Assembly: GCA_028276205.1 (NCBI GenBank)
Contig: JAPYWU010000040.1
Span: 1 to 9,988, forward strand
DNA: 9,988 nucleotides
Reading direction: 5' to 3'
DNA from: Dictyoglomaceae bacterium
GTDB lineage: Bacteria > Dictyoglomota > Dictyoglomia > Dictyoglomales > Dictyoglomaceae
The position numbers and the translations under genes were made by a program. Below, one piece after another: positions 1-7,084 of this stretch; position 1 is the first letter of the stretch; each line of letters opens with the position of its first letter. A model generated the notes under the pieces. The model did no database searches. It worked only from the letters and a program-made list of their open reading frames with translations, and was not told the DNA's origin.

Positions 1-487
1 TTTTTAATGCATCTTTAGTTTCCCAGTAAGAAGCACCATATCCTAAACATATATCAAGAGGCATTATAATATCTGAACCTAAAGCCTTCTGTATATCCAT
101 AACAAGCTCCGGAGTAAAAAAATATTGAGTACCATCAATGTGAGAATTAAAATAAACACCTTCTTCGTCAATTTTCCTTAGCCTAGCAAGACTAAAAACT
201 TGATAACCCCCACTATCAGTTAATATAGGCCTATCCCATCCCATAAAACTATGAAGGCCTCCAGCTTTTTCTATCAATTCATGACCAGGTCTTAAAAATA
301 AATGATAAGTATTAGCAAGAATTATCTCAGCTCCTACCTCTTTTACTTCTTCTGGAGTAACAGTTTTTACAGCTCCTTGTGTGCCTACAGGCATAAAAAC
401 AGGAGTATAAATCTCTCCTCGGTAGGTTCTTATCTTTCCTAATCTTGCTTTTGTTATGTGATCATCTAATAGCTTCTCAAAAATCAT
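1..487 (-). CDS. tgt: tRNA-guanine transglycosylase (partial, 3' end outside window)
   Basis: The N-terminal 162 residues of bacterial Tgt are present; the rest lies beyond base 1. Tgt exchanges guanine-34 of GUN-anticodon tRNAs for preQ1, the base-insertion step of queuosine synthesis, and is a cytosolic TIM-barrel enzyme. Visible family motifs are TPVFMPVGTQGAVK (28-41), ANTYHLFLRPG (58-68) and LTDSGGYQVFSL (89-100), whose Asp91 is the conserved substrate-pocket aspartate (Asp102 in Zymomonas numbering). A second pocket aspartate is Asp145 in SDIIMPLDIC. The nucleophilic Asp and the zinc site would be in the missing C-terminal part. The usual FDEC motif reads LDIC here, a mild departure. 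The start ATG has an AGGAG ribosome site 8 bases upstream that overlaps the queA stop region, and the gap to queA is 11 bases. It is the last gene of the operon visible here. Confidence 0.95.
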   Translation of the reverse strand, partial: MIFEKLLDDHITKARLGKIRTYRGEIYTPVFMPVGTQGAVKTVTPEEVKEVGAEIILANTYHLFLRPGHELIEKAGGLHSFMGWDRPILTDSGGYQVFSLARLRKIDEEGVYFNSHIDGTQYFFTPELVMDIQKALGSDIIMPLDICLGYGASYWETKDALK

Positions 488-495
488 ATTTATAG

Positions 496-500
496 CTCCT
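496..500 (-). promoter_or_regulatory. Shine-Dalgarno of tgt
   Basis: AGGAG on the minus strand lies 8 bases before the tgt ATG and overlaps the queA TAG stop, so tgt initiation is likely coupled to queA termination. Confidence 0.75.
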
Positions 501-1518
501 AATATATAAACATGGCATCTCCAAAACTATAAAATCTTAATCTCTCTTCTATAGCCTTCTGATATGCCTTTTTCATAAGATCATATCCCATAAATGCTGC
601 CACAAGCATAAGAAGGGTTGATTTTGGAAGATGAAAATTAGTTATAAGTCCATCAAGAATTTTAAATTCAAAACCAGGATATATAAACAAGGAAACCAAA
701 CCTTTACCAGGTTCTACTTTTCCAGATCTTCCTTGAGCTTCAAGAACTCTTGTAACTGTAGTACCAACAGCAATGACTTTTCTTCCTTCCTCCTTGGCTT
801 TATTTATTTTACATGCTACATCCTCTGATACCTCAAAATACTCAGGCTCTAATTTATGTTTGGTAATATCTTCAACCACTACAGGTTTAAAGGTTCCAAG
901 CCCTACATGAAGAGTAACATATAATATTTCTACTCCCATCTTTTTCAAATTTTCTAAAAGTTCAGGAGTAAAATGCAAACCAGCAGTAGGAGCTGCAACA
1001 GCTCCCTCTTTTTCAGCATAAACAGTCTGATAACGATTTGGATCTTTAAGAGGCTTTTTAATATAGGGGGGTAAAGGTATTTCTCCGATCTCTGGAAGAA
1101 TACTTTCTATATTCTCTTGAGAAAATCTTAAAACAAAAATTCCTTCCATACTTCTATCAATTACCTCAGCCCAAATATCCTTTTCAAAAAATATCTTTGA
1201 GCCAATTTTTGCTCTTTTTCCAGGTTTTATTAAAGCCTCATATTCCCCTTCAGCTATCATCTTTAAAAGGAGTACCTCAATCTTTGCACCAGTTTCTTTT
1301 TTTCCATATATCCTTGCAGGAATTACCTTCGTATTATTGAGTACTAACACATCTCCTTTTTTTAAAAACATCTTTATATCTCTGAAAATATGGATAGAGA
1401 TATCACCTGTACTTCTATTTACCAACATAAGTTTAGAAGAATCCCTTGGCTCTACTGGTTCTTGAGCAATAAGCTCTTCTGGAAGATAGTAATCATAATC
1501 TGATAATTTCAATACCAT
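499..1518 (-). CDS. queA: S-adenosylmethionine:tRNA ribosyltransferase-isomerase
   Basis: QueA transfers and isomerises the ribosyl part of S-adenosylmethionine onto preQ1-tRNA, giving epoxyqueuosine-tRNA. It is the step between Tgt and the epoxide reductase QueH, both in this operon. The protein has 339 residues, the usual length, and all hallmark motifs: LPEELIAQEP (12-21), IPLPPYI (147-153), YQTVYA (163-168), AVAAPTAGLHFT (173-184), HVGLGTF (204-210), ITNFHLPKSTLLMLV (292-306) and FYSFGDAM (329-336). The start ATG is immediately preceded by an in-frame TAA, so nothing longer is possible; a TTG two codons in is the only close alternative. An AGGAG site sits 13 bases upstream, rather far, inside the end of spoIID. 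The gene overlaps spoIID by 10 bases. Confidence 0.97.
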   Translation of the reverse strand: MVLKLSDYDYYLPEELIAQEPVEPRDSSKLMLVNRSTGDISIHIFRDIKMFLKKGDVLVLNNTKVIPARIYGKKETGAKIEVLLLKMIAEGEYEALIKPGKRAKIGSKIFFEKDIWAEVIDRSMEGIFVLRFSQENIESILPEIGEIPLPPYIKKPLKDPNRYQTVYAEKEGAVAAPTAGLHFTPELLENLKKMGVEILYVTLHVGLGTFKPVVVEDITKHKLEPEYFEVSEDVACKINKAKEEGRKVIAVGTTVTRVLEAQGRSGKVEPGKGLVSLFIYPGFEFKILDGLITNFHLPKSTLLMLVAAFMGYDLMKKAYQKAIEERLRFYSFGDAMFIY

Positions 1519-2597
1519 TTAACAACATCCACTCCTTGATAATAGTATTTTAAAATTTCTCTATAATTATAACCTTTTTCTGCTAAAAATTTTGCACCTT
1601 TCTGAGAAAGTCCTACTCCATGTCCATTTCCTCTACCCACAATTAATATTTGCCCACCACTATTCAAAGAAAAATTAAATAAGGTACTTGGTAGGTTAAA
1701 CAAAGATCTAAATGTTGTACCTTTAACATAATATACACCGTAGTCATCTTTAAAAATTATATTATATACTCTATCTGATGGTGTTTTCTCTACTTCTATA
1801 GAAAATTCATTACCTAAAGGAATTCCTAAAGATCTTATTTTAACTAAAAGATCCCCTAAAGTTATCTCTCTTGTCCATGTATCTAATAAAAGCTCATCCA
1901 CGTCTTTAACACTTTGTAAATATGGTAAATCTTGTCCCCAAACATACTTACAAGCTTCAGTATAACCACCAGATGATGAATGAAAAAAAGCTTTTATAGG
2001 ACTACCATTATATACAATTACCTCTCCCTTAGTATCCATTACTGCTTTTGTAGATCTTTCATTCTCTTTTTTCATACCTTTATAGACTTGACAGTGAGTA
2101 GTATTGCAAAGATCAAATTCTCCATGTTTACCTTTGTTAACTAATGCATAAGTTCTGGAAGCAACTGCTTGAGCTTTTAAAGCTTCAAGAGGATAATAAG
2201 CAGGCATTTCTGATGGCACTACTGACAACAAATAATCTTCCATATTTATTACATTTATTAACCATCCACTTTTGGATATCTCCATATATCCACGATAAAA
2301 ATTGTTGTTATAGTTTAAATAATATCCATCTGGATAGATTTTAATCGGCAAAGTAGTAGTAAGAATTCCATTCTCCGCTTCTATAACAGCACTGCCATCT
2401 TTAACTCTAATCTTTATAATCCCTTTACCTTCAACCTTAATATTAAGATAATCTGTAATAATCTCTCCTATATTTGAAAAGAAAACCTCACCATCAATTT
2501 TTTCAATACCAATTCTTAAGGTTGGGATCTCTTGAGAATAAGATAAACTAAAAAGGGAAAAAGAAAAAAGAATAAACAATAATAAAAGTTTCCTCAT
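1509..2597 (-). CDS. spoIID: SpoIID/LytB-domain protein, secreted peptidoglycan lytic transglycosylase homologue
   Basis: The protein has 362 residues. Residues 1-21 are a signal peptide (MRK, then a Leu/Phe-rich core ending in a SYS-Q junction), so it acts outside the membrane. The SpoIID/LytB domain follows: NMEDYLLSVVPSEMP (118-132), LKAQAVASRTYAL (140-152), the HSSSGG motif (206-211), and a C-terminal GHGVGLSQKGAKFLAE block (325-340). In sporulation SpoIID cleaves denuded glycan strands; Glu130 in PSEM matches the known catalytic Glu. His158, Cys164, His168 and Cys169 match the spacing of the zinc-binding His/Cys set described for the clostridial enzyme. No other sporulation gene is nearby and homologues occur in non-sporulating bacteria, so a role in vegetative wall remodelling is equally possible. 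No Shine-Dalgarno sequence is visible; the start lies 6 bases after the DUF2905 stop, suggesting re-initiation. It overlaps queA by 10 bases. Confidence 0.92.
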   Translation of the reverse strand: MRKLLLLFILFSFSLFSLSYSQEIPTLRIGIEKIDGEVFFSNIGEIITDYLNIKVEGKGIIKIRVKDGSAVIEAENGILTTTLPIKIYPDGYYLNYNNNFYRGYMEISKSGWLINVINMEDYLLSVVPSEMPAYYPLEALKAQAVASRTYALVNKGKHGEFDLCNTTHCQVYKGMKKENERSTKAVMDTKGEVIVYNGSPIKAFFHSSSGGYTEACKYVWGQDLPYLQSVKDVDELLLDTWTREITLGDLLVKIRSLGIPLGNEFSIEVEKTPSDRVYNIIFKDDYGVYYVKGTTFRSLFNLPSTLFNFSLNSGGQILIVGRGNGHGVGLSQKGAKFLAEKGYNYREILKYYYQGVDVVKWY

Positions 2598-2603
2598 AGT
2601 ACA

Positions 2604-2825
2604 TTACTTTTTTAGTCTTAATATTATGTTAATGATTATAGTAAGGATAAGACTCAAAATAATAGAAGTGGTTAATGGAAAATAAAAAACGAAGTTCTTC
2701 TTCTCTATTCTAATATCTCCTGGAAGTTTACCCAATAAAGGAATTTTATCTATAAAGAGAAAGATTAATCCTAAAATTATAAGTAAAATTCCAAAAAAAA
2801 TAAGAACTTTACCCATAAAATCCAT
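2604..2825 (-). CDS. DUF2905 family small membrane protein
   Basis: This is a 73-residue protein made of two membrane helices joined by a short charged loop. The first helix is about residues 4-25, rich in Leu, Ile and Phe; the second is about 48-70. The loop carries the DUF2905 signature LGKLPGDIRIEKKN followed by FYFPLTTS. The function of the family is unknown; it is commonly found beside ruvB, spoIID or queA, as here. Start choice: a GTG at 2831 would overlap the upstream stop as GTGA, but the G-rich ribosome site (AGGGGG, 2835-2840) is then only 3 bases away. The ATG at 2825 has a 9-base spacing and I prefer it. Either way translation is probably coupled to the lipid kinase gene. The spoIID start follows 6 bases after the stop. 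Confidence 0.9.
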   Translation of the reverse strand: MDFMGKVLIFFGILLIILGLIFLFIDKIPLLGKLPGDIRIEKKNFVFYFPLTTSIILSLILTIIINIILRLKK

Positions 2826-2827
2826 AC

Positions 2828-3694
2828 TCACATACCCCCTATAATCTTTTGAAATTTATGCATTGTTTTAAAAGTAACCTCGTTTCTTGTAATAAGCTCA
2901 CCATCAAAACTAATTATAAGTTCACTCTCCGATTTTATTGTTACCTCTCTACTTCTATAAAATTTTACATGAGGATTAATAGTATGTTTTCCTATATATA
3001 CAAGAGGAAAAGTAGCAATCAATTCCACAGGATGTATCTTTTGAGCAATAGCTATATCAAAAAACCCATCATCCATTTTAGAATTAGGAAGTAATTTCAT
3101 ACCTCCACCGTAATACATGGTATTTCCTAAAGCCACCAACGTAATCCTTCCCTTCCAAGTTACAGAATCAAAAAGAATCTCACATTCTGGATATTTGAAA
3201 CTTTTTAAAGTAGTGAAAACAGAAATAATATATCCTTTGAATCCTGTTAAATTCAGCTTATTTGAATTATAATTTACATCTCCCACGAAACCTGTTCCTG
3301 CTATACCTACAAAATATCTTCCATCTAATACTCCAATATCCACCTCTCTTATATTCTGGGATTTCAAAAGTTTTACAGATTTTTCTATATTTCTCGGTAT
3401 ACCATAGGATATAGCTATATCATTACCTCTTCCAAGAGGAATTATTCCTAAGATTCCTCTACCTTTAAGCCCGTTAACCACCTCATTTATAGTACCATCT
3501 CCTCCAGCTGCAACCACCACATCTGCCCCTCTATCCAATGCCTTCTCCACCTGTTCAAAAGTCTTCTTACCACCAATAGTATATTCTATAGAATAATCCA
3601 ATTTTTCTCTATCTAAAATTTCTATAAGTTTTGGATACATTTTTTCAGCCTTACCTCTATTAGAAGTGGGATTAAATAAAATATGATATTTCAT
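2828..3694 (-). CDS. YegS/DgkB-type diacylglycerol (lipid) kinase
   Basis: This 288-residue member of the diacylglycerol-kinase catalytic family phosphorylates a membrane lipid alcohol, most likely diacylglycerol to phosphatidate, using ATP. Family motifs in order are LFNPTSNRGKAE (6-17), the nucleotide-binding VVAAGGDGTINEVVNG (60-75), IIPLGRGNDIA (84-94), a VDIGVLDGRYFVGIAGTGF stretch (118-136), and the C-terminal SKMDDGFFDI (205-214) and ISFDGELI (261-268), which carry the conserved acidic residues. The exact lipid cannot be read from sequence. The open frame extends upstream to a TTG at 3712, but the ATG at 3694 has an ideal GGGAGG site 6 bases before it and forms a 4-base ATGA overlap with queH, so it is chosen. 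The 3' end abuts DUF2905. It sits oddly between tRNA-modification and wall genes. Confidence 0.9.
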   Translation of the reverse strand: MKYHILFNPTSNRGKAEKMYPKLIEILDREKLDYSIEYTIGGKKTFEQVEKALDRGADVVVAAGGDGTINEVVNGLKGRGILGIIPLGRGNDIAISYGIPRNIEKSVKLLKSQNIREVDIGVLDGRYFVGIAGTGFVGDVNYNSNKLNLTGFKGYIISVFTTLKSFKYPECEILFDSVTWKGRITLVALGNTMYYGGGMKLLPNSKMDDGFFDIAIAQKIHPVELIATFPLVYIGKHTINPHVKFYRSREVTIKSESELIISFDGELITRNEVTFKTMHKFQKIIGGM

Positions 3695-4239
3695 TTCTTT
3701 CCTCCCTTCCAATATCTATCCTTTTCACTGTATATACATCCGCAATATTTCTGTCTATAAAGACCATACTCCTTGGAAAGATTAACTCCTTCTCTATATC
3801 CCACTCTAAAATCTCTATAATAAAATTCTAAACCAAATTCTTTTGCTAAAAGATAACCTATATCCTTTATTAAATCATGTTTTTGATAAGGGCTTACCAA
3901 TAAAGTAGTAGAAAAGAGTTTATATCCAAGTTCTTTTGCTTTTTGAGCTGTCTTTTTAAGTCTCATATAATAACAAACAGGGCATCTATTATCTTCTCTA
4001 TAAACTACTTGCCTTATAAATTCTTCTAAAGCATAATCATCTTCATATACTACTTGTAAATTCTGACTCTCTGCAAAAGATTTAAGAGTAGAAAGTCTAA
4101 GAGAATATTCGGTATAAGGATGAATATTAGGATTATACCAAAAACCAGTAATCTCATAATCCTCTTCTCTAAGAACCTTCAAAGGGTAAGTAAGACAAGG
4201 GGCGCAACATATATGTAGAAATATTTTTTTATCATCCAT
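3691..4239 (-). CDS. queH: Epoxyqueuosine reductase QueH
   Basis: This 182-residue QueH (former DUF208) protein performs the last queuosine step, reduction of epoxyqueuosine to queuosine in tRNA. It is an iron-sulfur enzyme unrelated to the cobalamin-dependent QueG. All expected cysteines are visible: the N-terminal HICCAPC motif (Cys11, Cys12, Cys15), the CPVC pair (Cys86, Cys89) and the C-terminal YCGC (Cys166, Cys168). Further family blocks are GFWYNPNIHPYTEY (32-45), RCPVCYYMRL (85-94) and FSTTLLVSPYQ (109-119). The ATG has a GAGGTG ribosome site 5 bases upstream, located within the end of ruvB; the genes overlap by 8 bases. With queA and tgt further down the operon, the window encodes base insertion plus both later maturation steps. 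PreQ1 synthesis genes are not seen here. Confidence 0.94.
   Translation of the reverse strand: MDDKKIFLHICCAPCLTYPLKVLREEDYEITGFWYNPNIHPYTEYSLRLSTLKSFAESQNLQVVYEDDYALEEFIRQVVYREDNRCPVCYYMRLKKTAQKAKELGYKLFSTTLLVSPYQKHDLIKDIGYLLAKEFGLEFYYRDFRVGYREGVNLSKEYGLYRQKYCGCIYSEKDRYWKGGKK
3701..3706 (-). promoter_or_regulatory. Shine-Dalgarno deciding the lipid kinase start
   Basis: GGGAGG on the minus strand lies 6 bases before the ATG at 3694, inside the last codons of queH. It argues against the longer TTG-started reading. Confidence 0.8.
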
Positions 4240-5233
4240 TAGAGCACCTCATTAAATGAGAAAGTCCAAGAGGAGTTATTATTCTTCCTCTTGGTGTTCT
4301 TTGAATAAAACCTATTCTTAAAAGGTATGGTTCATAAACCACCTCTATAGTTTCGGGAGACTCGTTAAGAACAGCAGCTAAGGTTTTGATACCCACAGGC
4401 CCCCCAGAAAACTTATCTCTAAGAGTAAATAGAATCTTTCTATCTAAATCATCTAAGCCTTTATCATCTATTCCCATAAGGTCAAGAATTTTTTTCACCT
4501 CTTCTTTATCTATAATTTCCATTTCCTCCACTTCTATATAATCTCTTATTCTTTTTAAAAGACGATTTGCAATTCTTGGTACTCCTCTTGATCTTTTAGC
4601 AACCTCATGTACACCATCCTCAGAAAGCTCTATACCAAGTAATTTTTGAGATCTCTTTATAATTTCTACCATTTCCTCATGAGAATAAAAATCAAGAGAT
4701 GCAATAAAACCAAAGCGATCCCTTAAAGGATTACTAAGAAGTGCAGGTCTTGTAGTAGCACCCACCAAAGTAAAAGGAGGAAGCTTAAAATTAAGTACTC
4801 TTGCTCCAGGTCCCTTGCCAGCAATAAAACTTATACTTCTATCTTCCATGGCAGAATATAATATCTCTTCTAAAGATGAAGACAATCTATGGATTTCATC
4901 TATAAAAATAATTCCATTTTCTGGAGCATTTGTCAAAAGAGCTACAAGATCCCCTGTTTTTTGTAAAGAAGGAGCTGAAACAGCTTTTATTGAGACCTTT
5001 TGCTCCTCTGCTAAAATAAAAGCAAGGGTAGTTTTACCTACTCCAGGTGGACCCACAAAGAGTATATGATCTATAGGTTCTTTTCTTTTTTTGGCACCAT
5101 TTATTATCAAACGAAGTCTCTCTTTTATCTTTTGTTGTCCAATGAATTCAGAAAGGTTTTTAGGCCTTAAAATATTATCTAAGAGAGGTTCTCTCTGAGT
5201 CAAAGAAGATGCTGGTATCTTTTTCATTTTCAT
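4232..5233 (-). CDS. ruvB: Holliday junction branch migration ATPase RuvB
   Basis: RuvB is the hexameric AAA+ motor that, with RuvA, pumps DNA through Holliday junctions during recombination and fork repair. The protein has 333 residues, full length. Motifs: LRPKNLSEFIGQ (22-33), Walker A GPPGVGKTT (61-69), Walker B IIFIDEIHRL (108-117), sensor 1 LVGATTRPALLS (156-167), the arginine-finger region NPLRDRFG (168-175), sensor 2 GVPRIANRLLKR (217-228), and a C-terminal winged helix ending in RTPRGRIITPLG (312-323). The ATG at 5233 overlaps the ruvA stop as ATGA. Its AAGGA site is only 3 bases upstream, whereas a second ATG two codons in (5227) has 9-base spacing, so the true start may be two residues shorter. 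It lies directly after ruvC and ruvA, completing the RuvABC resolvasome set. Confidence 0.97.
   Translation of the reverse strand: MKMKKIPASSLTQREPLLDNILRPKNLSEFIGQQKIKERLRLIINGAKKRKEPIDHILFVGPPGVGKTTLAFILAEEQKVSIKAVSAPSLQKTGDLVALLTNAPENGIIFIDEIHRLSSSLEEILYSAMEDRSISFIAGKGPGARVLNFKLPPFTLVGATTRPALLSNPLRDRFGFIASLDFYSHEEMVEIIKRSQKLLGIELSEDGVHEVAKRSRGVPRIANRLLKRIRDYIEVEEMEIIDKEEVKKILDLMGIDDKGLDDLDRKILFTLRDKFSGGPVGIKTLAAVLNESPETIEVVYEPYLLRIGFIQRTPRGRIITPLGLSHLMRCSNG
4245..4250 (-). promoter_or_regulatory. Shine-Dalgarno of queH
   Basis: GAGGTG on the minus strand lies 5 bases before the queH ATG, within the final codons of ruvB. Confidence 0.7.
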
Positions 5234-5805
5234 AATTCCTTAGATAATCTTTGTAAAGCAAACTTAATAATCTCTTCTACATTTTCAAAATCTTTAAATT
5301 CTTTCCTAATCTCTTTCATAACTTCATCAACTTCTTCTTTACTATAACCTAAATTATATAAAGCTTTCCTTATAGTACCTTCTTCCTTTTTCTCCTTTGG
5401 TAATAACCCATTCTTTTCCAAGAATATTTTCTGAGCTACTTTTTTTCCAACTCCTGGAACTTTTAGTAGAGCATTAATATCTTCACTTTCTAAGATTTCT
5501 TTAAATTCCTCAGGAGAAAAATAATCTACAATCCTTAATGCTATTTTTTCCCCCACTCCTTTTATACGTTTAAGATCTTCAAATAGATCTCTTTTACTCT
5601 CATCCAAAAAACCAAAGATCTTAATCTCTTCCTTATCAATGCTTTCAGAAATATAAATCTTTACTTTTTGCCCTACATTATTACTTAAAAAACTCAAATC
5701 CTTCTCTCCACAAATAACCCTAAAACTAAAAAAATCCAAACTCACTATCACAAATTTATCATATATCTTATCTAATTTTCCTTCTATGAAATGAAAAAGT
5801 GACAA
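5230..5805 (-). CDS. ruvA: Holliday junction DNA-binding protein RuvA
   Basis: RuvA binds the four-way junction as a tetramer and loads RuvB. The 191-residue protein shows the three expected parts: an OB-fold domain (about 1-68), two helix-hairpin-helix DNA-binding motifs (LKRIKGVGEKIALRIV, 78-93; LLKVPGVGKKVAQKIFLE, 113-130), and a C-terminal three-helix RuvB-binding domain (about 143-191, with RKALYNLGYSKEEV). The OB domain is divergent: the common GVGY motif is absent, and the acidic-pin position reads as Lys58-Glu59 by an ungapped comparison with E. coli Glu55-Asp56. The start is a TTG directly following the ruvC stop (TAATTG) with GGGGAG 9 bases upstream. A protein starting there lines up within two residues of the family's usual N-terminus. 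Confidence 0.93.
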   Translation of the reverse strand: MSLFHFIEGKLDKIYDKFVIVSLDFFSFRVICGEKDLSFLSNNVGQKVKIYISESIDKEEIKIFGFLDESKRDLFEDLKRIKGVGEKIALRIVDYFSPEEFKEILESEDINALLKVPGVGKKVAQKIFLEKNGLLPKEKKEEGTIRKALYNLGYSKEEVDEVMKEIRKEFKDFENVEEIIKFALQRLSKEL

Positions 5806-6285
5806 TTAAATATTCTCCCCTCTGCTATAAATATATGCTAACGCAATAGCTAAAGCATCAGCAGTATCATCTGGTTTAGGAATATCCTTAAGATTTAAGA
5901 TTTCCTTGACCATATACTGGATTTGATTTTTAGATGCCCTTCCATATCCAACAATTGATAGCTTAACCTCTAAAGGACTAAACATAAATATCTCTTTTTG
6001 ATGTTGGTAAGCAGCAAGCAAAATTATACCTTGAGCTTGCCCAATGCTTATAGCGGTCTTTACATTTTTATTAAAAAATATATTCTCCATCACAACAATA
6101 TCTGGATCATAACCCTCTAACAGAGCTGAAATTTGATCGTATAAATAATTTAATCTCCTTCCTAAACTCCAATTAGAAGGAGTTATTAGAGCACCATAAT
6201 CAACAACCTTAATATGGTCTTCTTCTTTATTTAAAATGCCAAAACCAGTTATAGCTGTTCCAGGATCAACTCCTAAAACTTTCAT
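5806..6285 (-). CDS. ruvC: Crossover junction endodeoxyribonuclease RuvC
   Basis: RuvC is the dimeric, Mg-dependent resolvase that nicks symmetrical strands of Holliday junctions delivered by RuvAB. The protein has 159 residues, normal for the family. The RNase H-like fold motifs are intact: VLGVDPGTAITGFGIL (3-18) with catalytic Asp7, VVMENIFF (64-71) with Glu67, GQAQGIILLAA (82-92), VKLSIVGYGRASKNQIQYMV (107-126), and PDDTADALAIALA (138-150) with Asp140 and Asp143. The ATG touches the yebC stop (TAAATG) and no clear Shine-Dalgarno precedes it, so translation probably depends on ribosomes finishing yebC. The ruvA start follows its stop with no gap. Confidence 0.97.
   Translation of the reverse strand: MKVLGVDPGTAITGFGILNKEEDHIKVVDYGALITPSNWSLGRRLNYLYDQISALLEGYDPDIVVMENIFFNKNVKTAISIGQAQGIILLAAYQHQKEIFMFSPLEVKLSIVGYGRASKNQIQYMVKEILNLKDIPKPDDTADALAIALAYIYSRGENI
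5815..5820 (-). promoter_or_regulatory. Shine-Dalgarno supporting the TTG start of ruvA
   Basis: GGGGAG on the minus strand is 9 bases before the TTG at 5805, inside the end of ruvC. It is the main evidence that the unusual TTG codon is used. Confidence 0.7.
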
Positions 6286-7035
6286 TTAAGATAGAGCTTG
6301 CAAAATCTCATCAGGTATATCAAAATTAGCATAAGTCTTTTGTACGTCATCATGATCTTCAAGCTCTTCCATAAGCTTAAGCAATTTTTCTGCATCTGGT
6401 CCATCCACAGGAACTAAATTCTTTGGAACTTTTGTTACTTCAGCTTGAGTTATCACATATCCTTTTTCTTGTAATTTAGCCTTAACTTCAGAAAAGTTTT
6501 GGGGATCTGTTATTACTTCAACGCTATCACTACTTATTTGAACATCTTCTGCGCCGGCTTCTAAAGCATCATTAATCAATTGATCTTCATCCTTAACACT
6601 TTCTTTATCAATAAAAATACTACCTTTATCTTCAAAAATCCATGCTACACATCCTGCTTCTCCTAAACTTCCACCATGTTTTGTAAATATTCTTCTTATT
6701 TCTGATGCAGTTCTATTTTTATTGTCTGTAACTACCTCTACCATTATAGCTACACCGCCTGGACCATATCCTTCATAGGTAACCTCTTCATATGTTACAC
6801 CAGGAATCTCTCCAGTACCTCTCTTTATAGCCCTTTCAATATTCTCCTTAGGCATATTAGCTTCTCTTGCTCTCTCAATTGCAGCTCTCAAACGAGGATT
6901 AGTCTCTGGATTTCCTCCGCCTTGTTTAGCTGCAATAATAATCTCTTTACTTAAAGCAGAAAAAAGTTTTCCCTTTTTAGCATCTGCTGCAGCTTTTCTG
7001 TGTTTAATATTTGCCCACTTAGAATGTCCTGACAT
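6286..7035 (-). CDS. yebC: YebC/PmpR family protein
   Basis: This 249-residue YebC-family protein begins with the signature MSGHSKWANIKHRKAAADAK (1-20) and contains GGGNPETNPRLRAAIERA (39-56), NMPKENIERAIKRGTG (60-75), YEGYGPGGVAIMVEVVTDN (87-105) and GGSLGEAGCVAWIFE (121-135). Members have been described as DNA-binding transcription regulators and, more recently, as ribosome-associated factors that relieve stalling at proline stretches; the sequence alone does not decide between these. The open frame continues upstream to 7113, but the ATG at 7035 has a perfect AAGGAGG site 8 bases before it and matches the family N-terminus. The extra 26 codons lie across and upstream of the predicted transcription start. 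It is the first gene of the yebC-ruv-que operon, a position it commonly has next to ruvC. Confidence 0.96.
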   Translation of the reverse strand: MSGHSKWANIKHRKAAADAKKGKLFSALSKEIIIAAKQGGGNPETNPRLRAAIERAREANMPKENIERAIKRGTGEIPGVTYEEVTYEGYGPGGVAIMVEVVTDNKNRTASEIRRIFTKHGGSLGEAGCVAWIFEDKGSIFIDKESVKDEDQLINDALEAGAEDVQISSDSVEVITDPQNFSEVKAKLQEKGYVITQAEVTKVPKNLVPVDGPDAEKLLKLMEELEDHDDVQKTYANFDIPDEILQALS

Positions 7036-7043
7036 ATTTTTCG

Positions 7044-7050
7044 CCTCCTT
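7044..7050 (-). promoter_or_regulatory. Strong Shine-Dalgarno of yebC
   Basis: AAGGAGG on the minus strand lies 8 bases before the ATG at 7035. It fixes the start and is the strongest ribosome site in the window. Confidence 0.9.
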
Positions 7051-7084
7051 GTTTAAAGACTTGAATATTAGTGTTTTCAATGGC

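Noticed and set aside
2611..2660. Possible internal promoter before spoIID (a TATAAT on the minus strand)
   Set aside because: No -35 box stands at a workable distance; the best TTGAGT is only 11 bases away, and the segment is DUF2905 coding sequence.
4815..5069. 84-codon open frame on the plus strand opposite ruvB
   Set aside because: It lies wholly antisense to the Walker A/B region of a clear ruvB, and its product resembles no family I know.
7061..7080. Hairpin in the yebC leader (TTGAA/TTCAA), as a possible riboswitch or attenuator
   Set aside because: Five pairs around a 10-base loop in AT-rich RNA is too weak, and the leader of about 40 bases is too short for a known riboswitch.
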